64,000 nt of DNA from Osmia lignaria lignaria. Its lineage: Eukaryota > Arthropoda > Insecta > Hymenoptera > Megachilidae. Where the stretch lies: assembly GCF_051020975.1 (NCBI RefSeq), contig NC_135035.1, positions 4,216,001 to 4,280,000 of the forward strand, written 5' to 3'. Made by a program: the position numbers and the translations under genes. Positions 1-14,300 of this stretch are shown here, piece after piece. Position 1 is the stretch's first letter; every line of letters starts with the position of its first letter. The notes beneath the pieces are model-generated. The model saw nothing but the letters and a program-made list of their open reading frames with translations. It had not been told where the DNA came from and did no database searches.

Positions 1-547
1 CAACATTATATCTCTGCACAGTACACGCGAGTCCACAATTTTTCGAAAGTCGTTGATTAGAAAACGCAGAAAATCAGCAACGCCTTTAACAGCACTCCGA
101 GGTGCCATGGTGACCATCAGCCGGTTCGCCAGACACAATTCCTTCAAACGTTGCACAGAAAGTACCTCGAAAGTTTTCTTTTATATCGAATCAGCGGAAT
201 GGCATACGAAATCGGCCAAAAATAACGACTCCTCACGTCGACCAGTTGAGACATCAGTCAACTGCTTTAATTCGAACATCGTTCGGTTCAAACCAAGTAA
301 CAAACGAAATCGGTCACATAATCAACGCATCCGATCACTATTTCGATTAAACCAAACGCAATCACTTAAAATATCCAATATTAATTTGGCGGATACGTGT
401 TGTCGAAGGTCGCGTACCGAAAGGTTTACTTAGGCTTTACAACCTTAACAAGGACAATAATCCGCGCGGCAATACACAACACCAATTTCTACACGACACG
501 AAGAAACACACAATTTGGCGAACCCTACACGGTAATGGTAGATATCA
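1..547. other. Unassigned sequence, possible coding relic
   Basis: Slightly more GC-rich than its surroundings and open on the plus strand for about 126 codons (53-433), but I recognise no domain on either strand. It could be a decayed retroelement or the edge of a gene outside the window. Confidence 0.2.
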
Positions 548-1476
548 AGGGGAGACCGGGAACAAAAGTAACACGTTATGAAAGTAACAACCCCCCTCAG
601 TCCACATGTAATGTCCTCAGGAAGATTTATCGCTATAGTGGAAGGCACAGTCATACCCCCTCCCTTTATAGTCAGTCAACGCCGGGTTACCGCCTGAACT
701 GCTTTTGTTAACCTAACCTTTGTGATTTGATAGCCACCAAGTAAGATTTTCTCCTTTCAAGTTTTTTGTAATAAACGATAGGCAATGCCGAGATTCTGAG
801 GCAAACAGGTGTCTATGTATTTTTAAATAGTGCATTAACTTAACCAGATCTTTGATTTAGATACCGTCGATATACTTTCCAAATTATTAATTTTCAAACT
901 TAAAAAACGTGGTTGGGGATAAAAGTAACACGTTGTCTCGGGGATGAAAGTAACACGTCGTTTTAGTGCATGAAATGTAAGGGTTGGTCTCATGAAGACT
1001 GTATTGAAGGTGAGCAGACTTATCTGTGCCATAATGGTATTTCAAAAATTGTTTGTGGACTTTATAACCGTGTTTTATGTAAGCTGTTAAAAGTTAAAAG
1101 TTGTCTTTGGGATAAGTTTTGATAACAAATTAACAAAGTTCCTATAATATTATATGTATAACTTATACAGAGGTTATATTGATTGTTGCAATAAAGATAA
1201 AACTTTGTATAACATGTGTTGCATTGACATTTAATTTCTTATGTCCCTATTCGTAGTATTACTTTCGTCCTGGACACCAGGACATAACACTTGTCATGTC
1301 TACGGACAACGTTCGTGGCTGCCTAATATGTTGCTTACATGGAACTTGAACCAGTGTGCATTTATAGAGAAATATATGGGCTACATGTAGGTATAACTTT
1401 TTTCAAATTCACTCTTAACACTCACTGGTAATAAAGCCAAACATGAAAAATGTTACTTTTGTCCCCGGTCTCCCCT
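548..1476. mobile_element. Non-autonomous TIR transposon, 929 bp
   Basis: Terminal inverted repeats begin AGGGGAGACCGGGAACAAAA and end with the near-perfect complement. The element is bracketed by ATATCA at 542-547 and 1477-1482, read as a 6-bp target duplication. The motif AAAGTAACACGT recurs near the left end and internally (about 567, 922 and 946), as subterminal transposase sites often do. No transposase frame is visible. Confidence 0.6.
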
Positions 1477-1482
1477 ATATCA

Positions 1483-2138
1483 TTATACATACGCACATGA
1501 ATTTTTATTTATAACTTTTTAATGAAGCATTTAAGAGCCTATGTTTATATGACATTTTTGTCTTATTTTTGCTTGTAGAATATATTGGTAAAGTTTGGCC
1601 GGAAAAAACTGGGACACTCTGTATATGGTAGTTATTATATTACGTGATTCTGAATAGATGTATGGTAAATGTCGATGAAAGTTTAAAAAACGGCCGACGC
1701 GCGCATTTCCTACGTATTACTTTTGTGTTTTTAAGAAAAGTTATTTATCTAGTGCGAATTCTCTATACAGTTCAAAATTATTTCTAAGCTAACAATGCTA
1801 TCTAAAAATTTACAGAACAAATTCCATCAGTACATCTGTTCACTTCTATAATTTTTAAATAATTAGGATTATTAAACATTGGTTTATTTGAATTTTTCCA
1901 TCTACTCTCATCCTATTAACACATTGTATCAATTTGACCGTGATCGTGTATTACAAAATAATTACATATCAAAACTTTGTAACAACTTCTTATCAGTGAC
2001 TAATCTAATAATAATTATAATTACAATCTAATAATAATAGGCAAATAATTAATAATGTTTTATTAATAATATAAAAACATTCAATTATGTTTGAATTAAA
2101 ATATGTGAAATTGTTACATAAAATTATTTTTAGTAATT
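1483..2138. other. AT-rich sequence downstream of the P450
   Basis: No gene, RNA or clear repeat boundary seen apart from the poly(A) signal listed separately. Confidence 0.5.
2059..2064 (-). promoter_or_regulatory. Poly(A) signal of the P450
   Basis: AATAAA on the minus strand, 75 bases past the P450 stop codon, in AT-rich DNA. This is the nearest canonical signal downstream. Confidence 0.5.
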
Positions 2139-2302
2139 TTATGCTCTCGTAATCTTCAAGTATACTCCCCCTTTCAGCGACAATAAGAACGACCTTGGGT
2201 CAGGTTTGTACGGAATGATGGTTTTCTCACAAACGTCAACCTTGTAATTTCGCAAGACTGTTATGATTCCAACCTTGCTTTGAAAATATGCAAAACGAGC
2301 AC
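2139..2302 (-). CDS. CYP6 exon 5 (C-terminus)
   Basis: The acceptor is TTTCCAG ending at 2303. The exon continues the heme loop with ARFAYFQSKVG, as in CYP6 proteins, and ends at TAA (2141-2139) after a basic C-terminus. It sits 11.1 kb from exon 4, but the phase and the motif continuity make the join secure. Confidence 0.93.
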
Positions 2303-5300
2303 CTGGAAATATACAATAAAAATTTGCCTATCACAGTATATTCGTAGATACTTATATTACTTTATCATAGTCAAAACAATATTAAATCTGGTTTTATATG
2401 ATTTGGTATAGAACAAGACAATTATTGTTAGCTTCAACTAGATCATTAACACGTTTAACCCGGCGCACCTTTTTATATTCTGCATGATGAATCAGCGCGT
2501 AGTTATAAGTTGTTTACTCTTTTGGCGGCACTTGTTTGCTTATTTTTATTTACGTTATCAGTGTTGATCACCGATGGTTCACGCCGTCTGATGTGAAAAT
2601 TAAGTGTGGATCATCGGTGGTTTATGTCGTCAGATAAAATCACAATTTGTGGACCACCGGTGACTCACACCGAGTTGAACGTGTTAAATTTCATTAAAAG
2701 TGATGTGTATTAAGGGGCCAGATTCCTTCGAGGCCTTCTCCGAATCGATATAACGGCTATAGAAAAGAAACAGGCATCAGTAAAAACACATAAATTGGGA
2801 AGTTGAACATTTAACAGTGCGGGATCTAACGTCATTATGCAGAACAATAAATGGAAAATGAGAAGATATAGTTGCCAAATCACATTATTTGTGAGTTTTG
2901 TCGCGCTATTGCCACATCTGTTACAATTCTGACCATCAGCAAAATGAATCTGCTCAAGACGAGATTTTGATTGCTGCCGGATATAAAAAAGGACAGCGCG
3001 ATGTTCAGAATCACCCCAGCTATCACCCCCTTAAGCAGCTTACACTCTTTCTGGGCCACCCTGCATATATGTTTTATTGAACATATACAGGGTGTCCGCG
3101 CTAAAGTGTGACAGCCGTTTTATTTCGTAACTATTGATGACACGAAAAATTGTTTATATGGAAATTGCACGGTACAATGGAGCCTATGTTTTGGCGTGAT
3201 CGAAAATTTATTTACATTATTAGTTTAAAAAATATGATGGTCAAGTTTCGTTTTTTAAATGGAACTATATATTTTTTTTCAGATCATGTGATAGTGCTTT
3301 TCAAGACGAATCTATTAAGCTTTAATGTATACACTCGATTTTAATTAGTTTTCAAGATATAACGTTTACAAGTTTCCCGATTTTCAGTAGATACGTCTCG
3401 ATTTGAGTAGCAAGTCGTATAAAATAATTTTTAACAAAAAACAAATCCGACTTCGAAATGCACTAAAAAGTTTAAAATAATTTCTATTTCATTTATACCA
3501 ATATTCGATAGCTATTAATAATATCTACTTAATCGTTATATAGGATTCCAAATACACTTCTGTTTTCGGAGGCGGCGCAAAATTAAAAATACCCGAATAT
3601 ACGATGCTGCCAATAACGATTTGATTGTGGTATGGCAAGCTTTTAGTAATTAATAACGTTATAGATACGGCAGAAAACATTTATAATTGTAACGATTGTA
3701 TCAGAAATTGGTAGCACTTCTGATGTACATGTATACTGTGTTGCGTGTGGATTTGAGATCTTAAAGAACGTTGGTAAGGTACCCGTGGGGCGCTAAAGCA
3801 CCCTGCTCGCAAGGTGCGAAAATGAGTTTAACAAAACCGTTATTCACTGTTATTTACTATTACTAAGTTCAACTCTTTATTAACAAACGAGAAACTGGTT
3901 TAATAATGCGTTTATTAGCAGCGTGAGAACAACTTTGTAAATTGAGCGACAAAATCATTCTAATGATTCTACGCTTGGCGGAGGAGATCTTCGCGCGTTG
4001 TCGGTCGATGCCCCTTCCTTGGTGGATCCTGGATCCTCCCTCAGGATCATCCCTCGTCCAATGGTGGAGGAGTCCACTCCGTCCCGCGTAGGCCCCTTCT
4101 CCTGGCCATGGTCCACCCTCAGGCGCGTGGAAGTGGAAGCGCTCCGTCAAGACGCTAGAACGTTGCAGCGCACATGTGCTACGAGAAAGCGTGGGACCCA
4201 GAGAAATTTGGAAACGACAAGACGTTGTACTTGCCAAAGCAACTCTTGAGGAAATTTACGACCCTCCTAGAGTGCATGAAAAGACAGGATATCGAAAAAG
4301 ACTTCGTAGCTTTTAAGGACCGTTCGTGACTTGGTCGAAAACAACGAATTGGCTATGGTCCATCATAAATTAGTCTTAGGAATTTTCGAAGTGAAACTAC
4401 AGGGTGATCCTCTCGCTACGCTACCCAAAGGAAGTGCCGCCACAATAGAATGTAGAAGTCGACATCCCATTTCTGTCATCGCTTACTTCACCCCTGCAGC
4501 GAAGACGGCTGTGTGCGTGAAAATGTGTGTAATGAGCAGAAGAGTCCCATTTAAGCGCTGCGGAAAACAGAATATTTTCTTAACACATTTTCACGCACAC
4601 AGCCGTCTTCGCGGCAGGGGCCACCTCGGTCAAGTAAGCGATGTCAGAAATGGGATGTCGACTACCACATTCTATTGTGGCGGCACTTCCTTTGGGTAGC
4701 ATAGCAAGAGGATCACCCTGTATTCCATTCTCTGGATTTCAGGCCTTCTCTCAGCTCGATCACCCACGTCGAAGGGTTTACAATTTAATCTCTGTCTATT
4801 TATATAAGTGTTCGTACAGATGATGTTTGAATTTCGCTCTTAATTTATGACCTAAAGGTCCTCGAAGAACATTCAAGACATATCGATACAATAGACTATC
4901 GATAAATATTCCCATGGCAGTGTCGCCACACCACTCTAAACATATTCACGTGATAACGTTTCACGTTACAACTGCAATTCACGAGAGACCACACTTAACT
5001 CGCGCAGCTCACTAGGTCTAGGGACATTTTTAATAACGAGTGTGATTCCCCTCTACAGCTTGCTTTTTACTTTGCAATCATATAAATGGTGGACCGAAAT
5101 ATATGACGTACGATAACTGATAACCGATGATGATATGGTATAGATACACGATACAATGAAATTCCTATTATTTTTCAAAGAAAAAATTATATGATCGCAA
5201 AGTAAGAAACAAGCTGTAGAGGGGAATCACACACGTTATTAAAAATGTCCCTAGACCGACTGAGCTGCGCGAGTTAAGCATGGTCTCTCGCGAACTGCAG

Positions 5301-8300
5301 TATAGTTAATCCGCAATGGGTATGTTGATTCCTGTTGAATATTGTTTACTTGAAATTATCAAATGCGTCATTTGTCATAGGTTGCCGACGCCTGAACTAG
5401 GATCTTCCTAGTAGAAGAAAAGTTTTTAATTTGGCGCCGCCTCCGAAAACTTTGAAATGTATTTGGTATCCTATTTAACGATTAAGTAGATATTATTAAT
5501 AGCTATGGAATATTGGTATAAATGAAATAGAAATTATTTTATACTTTTTAGTGCATTTCGAAGTCGGATTTGTTTTTTGTTAAAAATTATTGTATTTCAC
5601 ACTTTTTAGTGGAACGTGTAGTATTTGTAGGATAGTGTAAGGTGATTTTGCGTTTTTGTTGCTAAGCTAATAACCATAAATCGAAAAAAAATTGACCGAA
5701 TTTAAATGGTTAATAAACAACAAATTCCATAAATCTTTGCAAGTGGGATCATCGCGGATATACAGGAGGTCATGCGACTACCTCGACAGCCGAAGAGGGA
5801 TGATCGCTAAGGTGATTCTAAACAACTTTTTCCTTTGCCAAAATGTTGGTTTGTTTTCGAGTTATTAACAAAAAACACCGACCAATCTGAGCGCGTTCAG
5901 CGCGCGGGCTCAGGGACTGCAGTGTTGGCTACGAAAACCGGGCCTGACGTAGATCGCGAACGAACGGCTGGGCACTCCGTTGGCATAGCACAATACAAAA
6001 GCTGAACTGGTAAAACATTTTTAGTCGTTGCTTAAAATGAATACGGAACCTAATCTCTTGTCGCCTGTCACAATGTAAAAACGGAAATTCTAAGGACTCT
6101 AAACAACAAATAAAAATGTTTGAAGCGGAATAATTAATATGCGTTTGAATTGGAGGCTACGTTAATGATGAAAAACTTGAAAACAATTTAAATAAAACTT
6201 ACCCATTCGTTTCTAAATTAACCTGCCACGCTGAAAGCAAATAATTCCCACTAGGTCACTGTGTCGATTCTGAACATTCGACGAGGAAACACTTCGCCTA
6301 TTATTCATACCTAAGTGCAATTAATGAAGGGAGTTCACTGGCCCGATCATGAAAACAGCTGTTCTACCGAACATGTTTCCTCGTTTCCCAGTGACAGTTA
6401 TCTTCTTTCAGCGTAGCATGTTAATTTTGAAACGAATGGGTAAGTTTCATTTAAATTGTTTTCAAATTTTTCATCATTAATGTAGCCTCCAATTCGAATG
6501 TTTATTAAATATTCCACTTCAAACATTTTTGTTTGTTGTTTAGAATCCTTAGAATTTCTTTTCTTACATTATGACAGGCGACAAGAGATTAGATTCCGTA
6601 TTCATTCTAAACAACGACTAAAAATGTGCTTCCAGTTCAGTTTTTTTTATGTGCTATGCCAACGGGGTGCCAGAGACACTGCAGTCCCTGAGACCGCGCG
6701 CTATACGCGCTCGGATTGGTCGGTGTTTTTTGTTAATAACTCGAAAACCAAGTCTTAACCAACATTTTGGCAAAGGAACAAGTTGTTTAGAATCACCTTA
6801 GCAATCATCTCTCTTAGGCTGCCGAGATAGTCGCGTGACACCCTGTATATCCTACTAAATATGGAAGGTTTCATCGCGAACGATACATTCCTTGCAGAGT
6901 AACATGAAGGAATAGATTTTTTGCCATAACGGTAGTTATTAACAAATTCCATAAATTTTTGCAAGTGGGATCATCGCGGATATACCTCTTACTAAATGTG
7001 AAAGGTTTCATCGCAATCGGTCCATTCCCTGCAGCATAAACGCCGAAAGGTATAAATAAAGTATTACGTTTTTTGCGATAAAAGTCATTAGGAATGAAAA
7101 AATACAAAAATTTTTTTGCGGGACCAATGGAAAAATATACTCTACAAGATCCAAAATTTTCAATCCGACTGGTCCATCCGTCTCAGAGTAATCGGTGAAA
7201 ACTGTAAATCAAGCATTACGTTCTTTGCCAAAAAATCGTTAGCAATGAAAAAAGGCGAAATGTCTTTTTAACGGCACCAAGTGGGAGAAATACTCTATAA
7301 GATGCAAAAAGTTTCGCTCCGATTAGGCCATCTGTCTCGGAGTAATCAGTGAACATATGCCGAGCGTACATGAAATAGTACGTTTTTTTGCAATACAAAG
7401 CGTTCGAAATGAAAAAATATAAAATTCAGTGGATATATTAAGCAGGTGAAAATAAGAGACAGGTATTTTTTTATAGCGGCCCAATCCCAAGTTTACGAGG
7501 TAAAATCACCCCTTAAAGTTTCAGCAGAAAAATGGTATCTCGAAAACTATCACAGATATGAGAAAACTTCTTAAGGAAAAGATTCATGGTTTCTTGAAGT
7601 AAAACAAAAAGTGATCACAGATTTTGTACAAAGTCCTTTGTTTATAACAAAAAAATGTATTGTTACATTATTTTAAGAGATACAAAAATTTACCTTATGA
7701 CAAAAAAGGAATCGACATTTTTTTCTGAATTCATTGATATATAATAGGATTGATTTGCCTCCTACAGTTTTGTAAATTTTCATATACAGTAAAAGCTGGA
7801 TATATGCAACAAACATTGGGACCCAGACGTTGCATATATCGAGTCGAGGTGTCTAATCTCGGGTTACACGCGACGAGCAACCAAGCGTGAACGTAGAAAA
7901 GGACAGACAGTGGTGGAAAGAGAGAGGTCCGATGATCAAAGGAAAGAGCCGAAACCTATCGGTGTGACTAATACTAATTCAACTATAAAACTTTTTTATT
8001 TTTGACTTTTTTTTACTGAAACTTCTACTAGCGTATTGGCCAGATTTTTCTGATTAAAATGATACCAAACACGATATAGTTTGAATTGTAATTACTTGCT
8101 AAAATTGATGTTAAAAGTATACGAAAAGTCAGAGAGATCGAATCAAAACATTGCATATGCATATCTAAGCGAGGTATCGAAGTTTGATCGGACGTCTTGC
8201 ATATACCCAGGTTTTACTGTACTGTAAATTGTTAGGAAACCGTCTCTTGTGGAAGAAATACATCGTAGAAAGGAAATAGATGAACAGCGATCACCTTTAT

Positions 8301-11300
8301 TATGCTATTCATTGTTAGTCATTTATTTCATTTTAATCGCCTTTAGCATATAAAAAACTGCACAAAATATCCTGGATTTTTAATATTTTTCGATCGGTTG
8401 TGTATTTTACATAATATCGAAAATATGTTGAGTTTGCTACAAACTGCTACACACGATCTGTACAGGAGACTGGTAAAATGCTGATTACTTAAGAAAAGCA
8501 GCCCGAAAATAAATCTGTTGTCAGATTTATTAAAATTTTTTTAGACAGATAACTTAGTATATTCTTTCAGCATAGAATGTGTTATTATACAGGACTCTCT
8601 TGATTTTGCGTTACACCCAAATATTCGATGTATAGGTAACGAAAATGTGACGCTGGCAGAACGACATAACTCGAGCGAGTTCTTGAATGCTGGCGAGCGT
8701 AGAAAAGGACAAATAGCGAAAGAGAAAGAGGTCCGAGAATTAAAGGGCCCGACAAAAAACATTTGTGTGAGACAATATTAATTTAACCATAACTTTTTTA
8801 TTTTTCATTTTTGCTAAATGGAACTTTTACCAATGTAATTGTAAGGTTCTTCTGATTAAAATAAGACCAAACACGACATAATTTGCATTATATTTACTTA
8901 TTTATTTAAAACCTAATGCAAATATATAAATTAAGTATAATTCAAATTATGTCGTGTTTGATCTTGTTTTAATCGAAAAATTTCATCAATACGCTAGTGG
9001 AAGTTTCATTCAAAAGAAAAATCAGTCATTAGTCATTATAAAGCAACGAAGCGAAAGTGCAGCATAAGTACACAAAAAAAACATGTATTTTTATGTATTA
9101 AAAAAACGTTAATACATTAAGAATCAGAACTGAAACCGTAAAATAGGAATTCGAACTGATTCTCCTGGTTTCTTAATTCAGCCATATTGCCATGGACGAA
9201 ATTATATTATTTTGTCGATTCGTCGATGCTGCTGCCACGTGCTTTAGCGACTTGAGCATCGAGCCGATAACGTAGAAATGACGAGAGCAGCCGAACTCTG
9301 CCAAACCCGCAGAGCTCACACGGACACGTGGAACAACGCGCTTGTGTTAGATGAAACAACTGCGGTAGGGGAGTCACTGTGACGTCGTGGGACGTCGTGG
9401 AGAGGGTAAAGATTTATCCCACGTCCCACGGTTCTGGCATCACTGCCTGTACTAACCGATGTCATTGCTCAGTCGAGCGTGACAATACACGGGCTTCTCA
9501 CTTTCACGGACCTCTTAAGCCGAGTATCCACCTGTATCAAACGCCCGTATCGTATCACCGTTCCGAACCCTTTTGAATAGGCAGACGTTGCCTCGTTGCA
9601 TGCCACGGCGTGCTACGGCTCGGACAATAGTTCTTCGTTTCTTGAAAGAAACTCCTATAGGTGAGAAGTTTCGATTTGCTGCATGCTGTTTCTTTATTGT
9701 AATTGTCCAAACCATATCGTGTTTGGTATCATTTTAATCAGAAAAACGTCACAAATATCTTGGTAACAGTTTTATAAGAAAAACATGAAAAATAACAAAG
9801 TTCAGTCGTTGCATTAGTATTATCTCACTGATATATCCGATTCCAAATCGTATTATCTCGTGCCTCAAGTGTCAGGTTTCCACTTGACATAGCATTTCGG
9901 GCCTTCGCTTGGGTATGTTGTTTTTACGTTTCAAGTGGTCTCCGAACCTATGCTTTGAACAGCAAGAAACCGACAATTTTCGGATCGGCCCGTTCCTTCA
10001 CCTCTGTATCACAGCCCAATAGAACTTTCGATACTCGGCAACGGAAAACCTCTGGAAAATTAACATTGTCCTTTTTCAATAATCGTACAGGTGATTATTA
10101 ACATTGCTCTTTTATGTACAGCGTATCACCGAAGATAATTGATCTGTTTAAATATATTTAGACGATAAAATTTATCTACATAAAATTAGATTAAGTTCAT
10201 AAATAATTTCATCGATTTTGAAATGAATCCAATAATACTACAAGATTACAAATAAATTGAAACCCAAGTGACGGCACGAAACGCTATGTCAAGTGCAAAC
10301 GCATGAACCTTTCCTTCGATGGAACGGCAAAGAATCGACAAATTTTTCGGATGGGTCCGTTGCCTCCGTTCCTTTAGAACGGTACGCAGCAAAACGAAAC
10401 TCTTCGCCTGTAGTAGTCCAGTCCTATTGCCGAACAGTTCCTATCAAGAAACGAAGAAATGTTGTCCGAGCCGCAGCACGCCGTGGCATGCAACGAGGCA
10501 ACGTCTGCCTATTCGAAAGGGTTCGGAACGGTGATACGATACGGGCGTTTGATACAGGTGGATACTCGGCTTTACTCATTTCTCGGACCTCTCACTTTGC
10601 GGGCCACTTCAAACAAAGAAGAAGGGATAGCGAGTTGCTTATTTCGAGGCAGAGACCGCTTGCTTATTTCAAAGCAATATGTACTGTATATGCTCTCATT
10701 TTGACACTACAGTAAAATCTCTCTGGTTGTCCGTTTGTTGCCCTGGTGACACTGTCCGTCGGTTTCGTCTTACGCCTATGTATTTTTAACCGACTTCGAA
10801 AAGGAGGAGGTTACTCAATTCGATCAGTATATATTTTTTTTTTTTTTTGTGTGTTCACCGATTACTCCAAGATGGATGGACCAATCGGAACGAAACCTTT
10901 TGCATCTTGTAGGGTATGTCTTGCGATTGGTCCCATTAAAAAAAAATTTTTCATTTTTTCATTGTTATTGCAAAATACATGAAGTTTTTAATCTCAAGGT
11001 TGGACGATTTCAATGATCTTTTAATATGTTGTCGGGGGTATGATTCTGAACAACTTTTTCCTTATGCTTAATTAATGGAAAGCTTTAGTTTCCGAGATAT
11101 TTGTGAAAAACTATTGTTTCTACTACATTGAATTCTACGTATGCCTACATGTCTCTATCGGTGTATGAGTCAGCATGCAGTCGCCGATTCTCTACTGTTT
11201 CTATATACATATGTATACTCTGCAAGGCATGTACCGATCGCGATGAAACCTTTCGCATTTAATAAGAGATATTTCCGCGATGATCCCACTTGCAGAAATG

Positions 11301-14300
11301 TATGGAACTTGTTAGCGTTGAAAACTATCGTTATTGCAATTAACCAATAAGAACGGTAAACCACCTTACGGCATCCTACAAATACTGCTCGTTCCACTAA
11401 AAAGTGTGAAATAAAATAATTTTAAACAAAAAACACAACCGACTTCGAAATGCACTAAAAAGTATGAAATAATTTCTACTTCATTTATACAAATACCCAG
11501 CAGCTATTAATAAAACCTATTTACTCGTTAAATCGCATACTAAATACATTTCAACCTTTTCGGAGGCGGCGCAAAATTAAAAACTTTCTTCTACTAGGAA
11601 GATCCTAGTTCAGGCGTCAGCAACCTATCAAATCGTTATTGGCATCATCGTATATTCGGGTATTATTAATTTTGCGCCGCCTCCGAAAAGGTTGAAATGT
11701 ATTTAGTATACGATTTAACGAGTAAATAGGTTTTATTAATAGCTGTTGGGTATTTGTATAAATGAAGTAGAAATTATTTCATACTTTTTAGTGCATTTCG
11801 AAGTCGGTTGTGTTTTTTGTTAAAAATTATTTTATTCACCCTATGGTCTGTTTGTTCGAGTCAGTCACGCGACACGCGATGCAGCTTCTTTGATGAGAGT
11901 TGGAGTTTTTGTAGTTTATAATAAAGCACTTGTAGGCTTTTTAACGGCATTTGGAGCCCATGAAGGTACAAGGTTGAAGAAAGTTCCATCCGACCATGTG
12001 TTCGGGCCTATAGGTTCGCTACTTTTTCAATCGTGGCCGAGTCATAAAATAGCGGGACTCGAGGCCAAGCGACGACGGCCAGTACCCCTGAGTTTTAGGG
12101 GGTGCAAGACAAAACGTTCTTGGGCAGTCACAGCACAAACACGGAAACGAACGGTCGGCTCTTCAGCGAGCCGTGCTACCTTTTTAAAATATACTCATAA
12201 CCATATTATAGTAGGACTTGGAGTTTTATTTAGAACCTGACAAATTCCTTAAAAGAACGTCCTCTCCTACACACTATAACTTTTTTAATATTAATTTTGT
12301 TTGCCTACGGATTTTTTAAACGCATTGGCCAGACTCTTCTGATTAAAATGAGTCCAAACACAATATAATTTGGAGCATATTTACTTTATTTTACTTACAA
12401 GGGAATATCCCCGATGCGATTTTTTTTTTCGTCCATATAGGCCAAATTATGTCATGTTTGGTCTCGTTTTAATCAGAAAAATTATACCAATATGTTAAAA
12501 CAATTTGCATACAGAAAGACCTGAAAATAAGAAAGTTAAACTGTTGTTAATTTCTCGGCTGCCACGACTGTCACGGCTCTCATGCTATTCTTCTCTTTTA
12601 CGACTTTTTGCCGAAGATCAAAAATAGCCATAAGGCTCAATAAATCGTGTCTATCCTGCCCACATTATCCATTTTCGCTTCTCAGCTTACCGACAACTAG
12701 AAAGATTTTACTGTAATTGTAAAAGACTGGTTCTCGGATCAATCGTTCTGCAGGCGACTTTAAATAAAGAAGAGGGGATAGCGAGTTGCCTATTTCAAGC
12801 CAGGAAACACTTGGTTATTTCTCTAAACTGTAGTGTGTATTTAGCAAAACTCGGCATTATTTGAAATAATCTTCTGATAGAAATTTCAGCTAAATCGAAA
12901 ATATTGTAGAATAAGAAATAAATTATTTACTTGAATAAATTTTGATTTCAAATAAAAATTTATTCGAAATAAAAATGTCTTTAAATTGAAAATTATTCGT
13001 TATTTTTAAATAATTTGGTATAATTCAAGATTTTTATTGAAAGATCCATGAATAGATTTTCATTCAAAGAAACAATTGTTTCTAATTTTAAAATATTTTA
13101 AATTATTGAAAATATGATTAAGAAGTTTATTTGAAATAATGTTCAATTCTGGTATTTATTGTAGGTGCATCAAGTGAGATATGATAGTTCTAATGAAACC
13201 ACATCTTGCTGACTTAGGGATATGGAAAATTAGATTTTACTTTGTTTTTTGATCATATATGAAAGTATAAAATAAATTATTCACATACTAAAAAGATTAA
13301 AATGACGCCCCTGTGTGTGTTAAGTACTACTTGTAATAAATTTAGTTGTTAAGAAACATTTTAACATAAAGCTTTTATAATTTTTAAATTAGTAATTGTT
13401 AACAAATTTGGATTGTTTTTTTCAACTTACCAATGCAGTTTCGTGGCCCATCACCGAATGGTAGATAGCTCATAGAATGTCTAGCTGCAACAGCTTTCTC
13501 GCTAAATCTCTCAGGGTCAAATTTCTCAGGATCTGAGAAAACGTTTGGATTGCGTTGGATCCCGTATACTGGAATCCACATTTTAGTACCCTTTGGTATC
13601 GTAATTTTGGTTTCTCTAAATGTATAGTTCTCCAGTGCTTGTCGCATTAATACTGGAAATATAGGGTACTTTCTCAATGTTTCTAAATAAAAAATAAAAT
13701 AATAATTTATTACGAACCGCGCAAATCTAAAAGAATTATAGTGTAGAAGGATTTCTCATGTTCAATTTTAAATGTTAATGGATATAAAATTTTTAATATG
13801 TATATTACAATTTTTTAAGAGTTTGATGTACTTTTTTAATACCATGTGATACAGAAATTATTAAATTTCATCTTTAAATTTAAAGAATATTATTTTCACT
13901 CATTTTGTATAAAATTTTTACTCTTTTTATAGAGCATGTGCAATCGGAAAATTGACCATTCAGCTTAAAAAAACGAATCGAAAAATCTTTAACTACAATA
14001 TTATTTGATAGTTGTAACCTTTTGTAATTTTTGTTAGATATTGATTTGGAATTAGATGAATATCATAGCAAAATGAGATCTTAAAAAATTTAATTAATCT
14101 TTTACTAGTCAAAATGAAAATTTTTATATTAATGTAATGTACAGTATCGAGCAAAGAAGGTTTCCTCGGGGAATATGGTGATATCTCAGGTTTCTTAGCT
14201 GCCGCCCCCCTCCATATGTGACCCAAAAGCCTCACATAAGTCAGTGACCACCAAACACGTGCGTATAAACGTTTACGCTGAAGAATTTGAATTGATACTT

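Larger units (their letters stand above)
3626..5379. mobile_element. 1.75-kb insertion within the foldback element
   Basis: Defined by comparison with intact copies, whose sequence resumes at 5380 (AGGTTGCCGACG). No convincing terminal repeat or coding region was seen. It contains two smaller palindromic elements, listed separately. Confidence 0.45.
3421..5590. mobile_element. Palindromic foldback element (CGACTTCGAAATGCAC family), interrupted
   Basis: The two arms contain ATTTTTAACAAAAAAC and CGACTTCGAAATGCACT in opposite orientations. Against uninterrupted copies at about 11400-11835 and 18830-19205, this copy is split at 3625/5380 by a 1.75-kb insert. The family recurs at 62705-62965. Confidence 0.6.

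Noticed and set aside
11890..12240. 116-codon plus-strand open frame
   Set aside because: It spans a junction between pogo-type element sequence and an extra GC-rich segment; no domain recognised, and the minus strand is equally open.
13993..14235. 80-codon minus frame in intron 3
   Set aside because: AT-rich intron between two verified P450 exons; no homology recognised.
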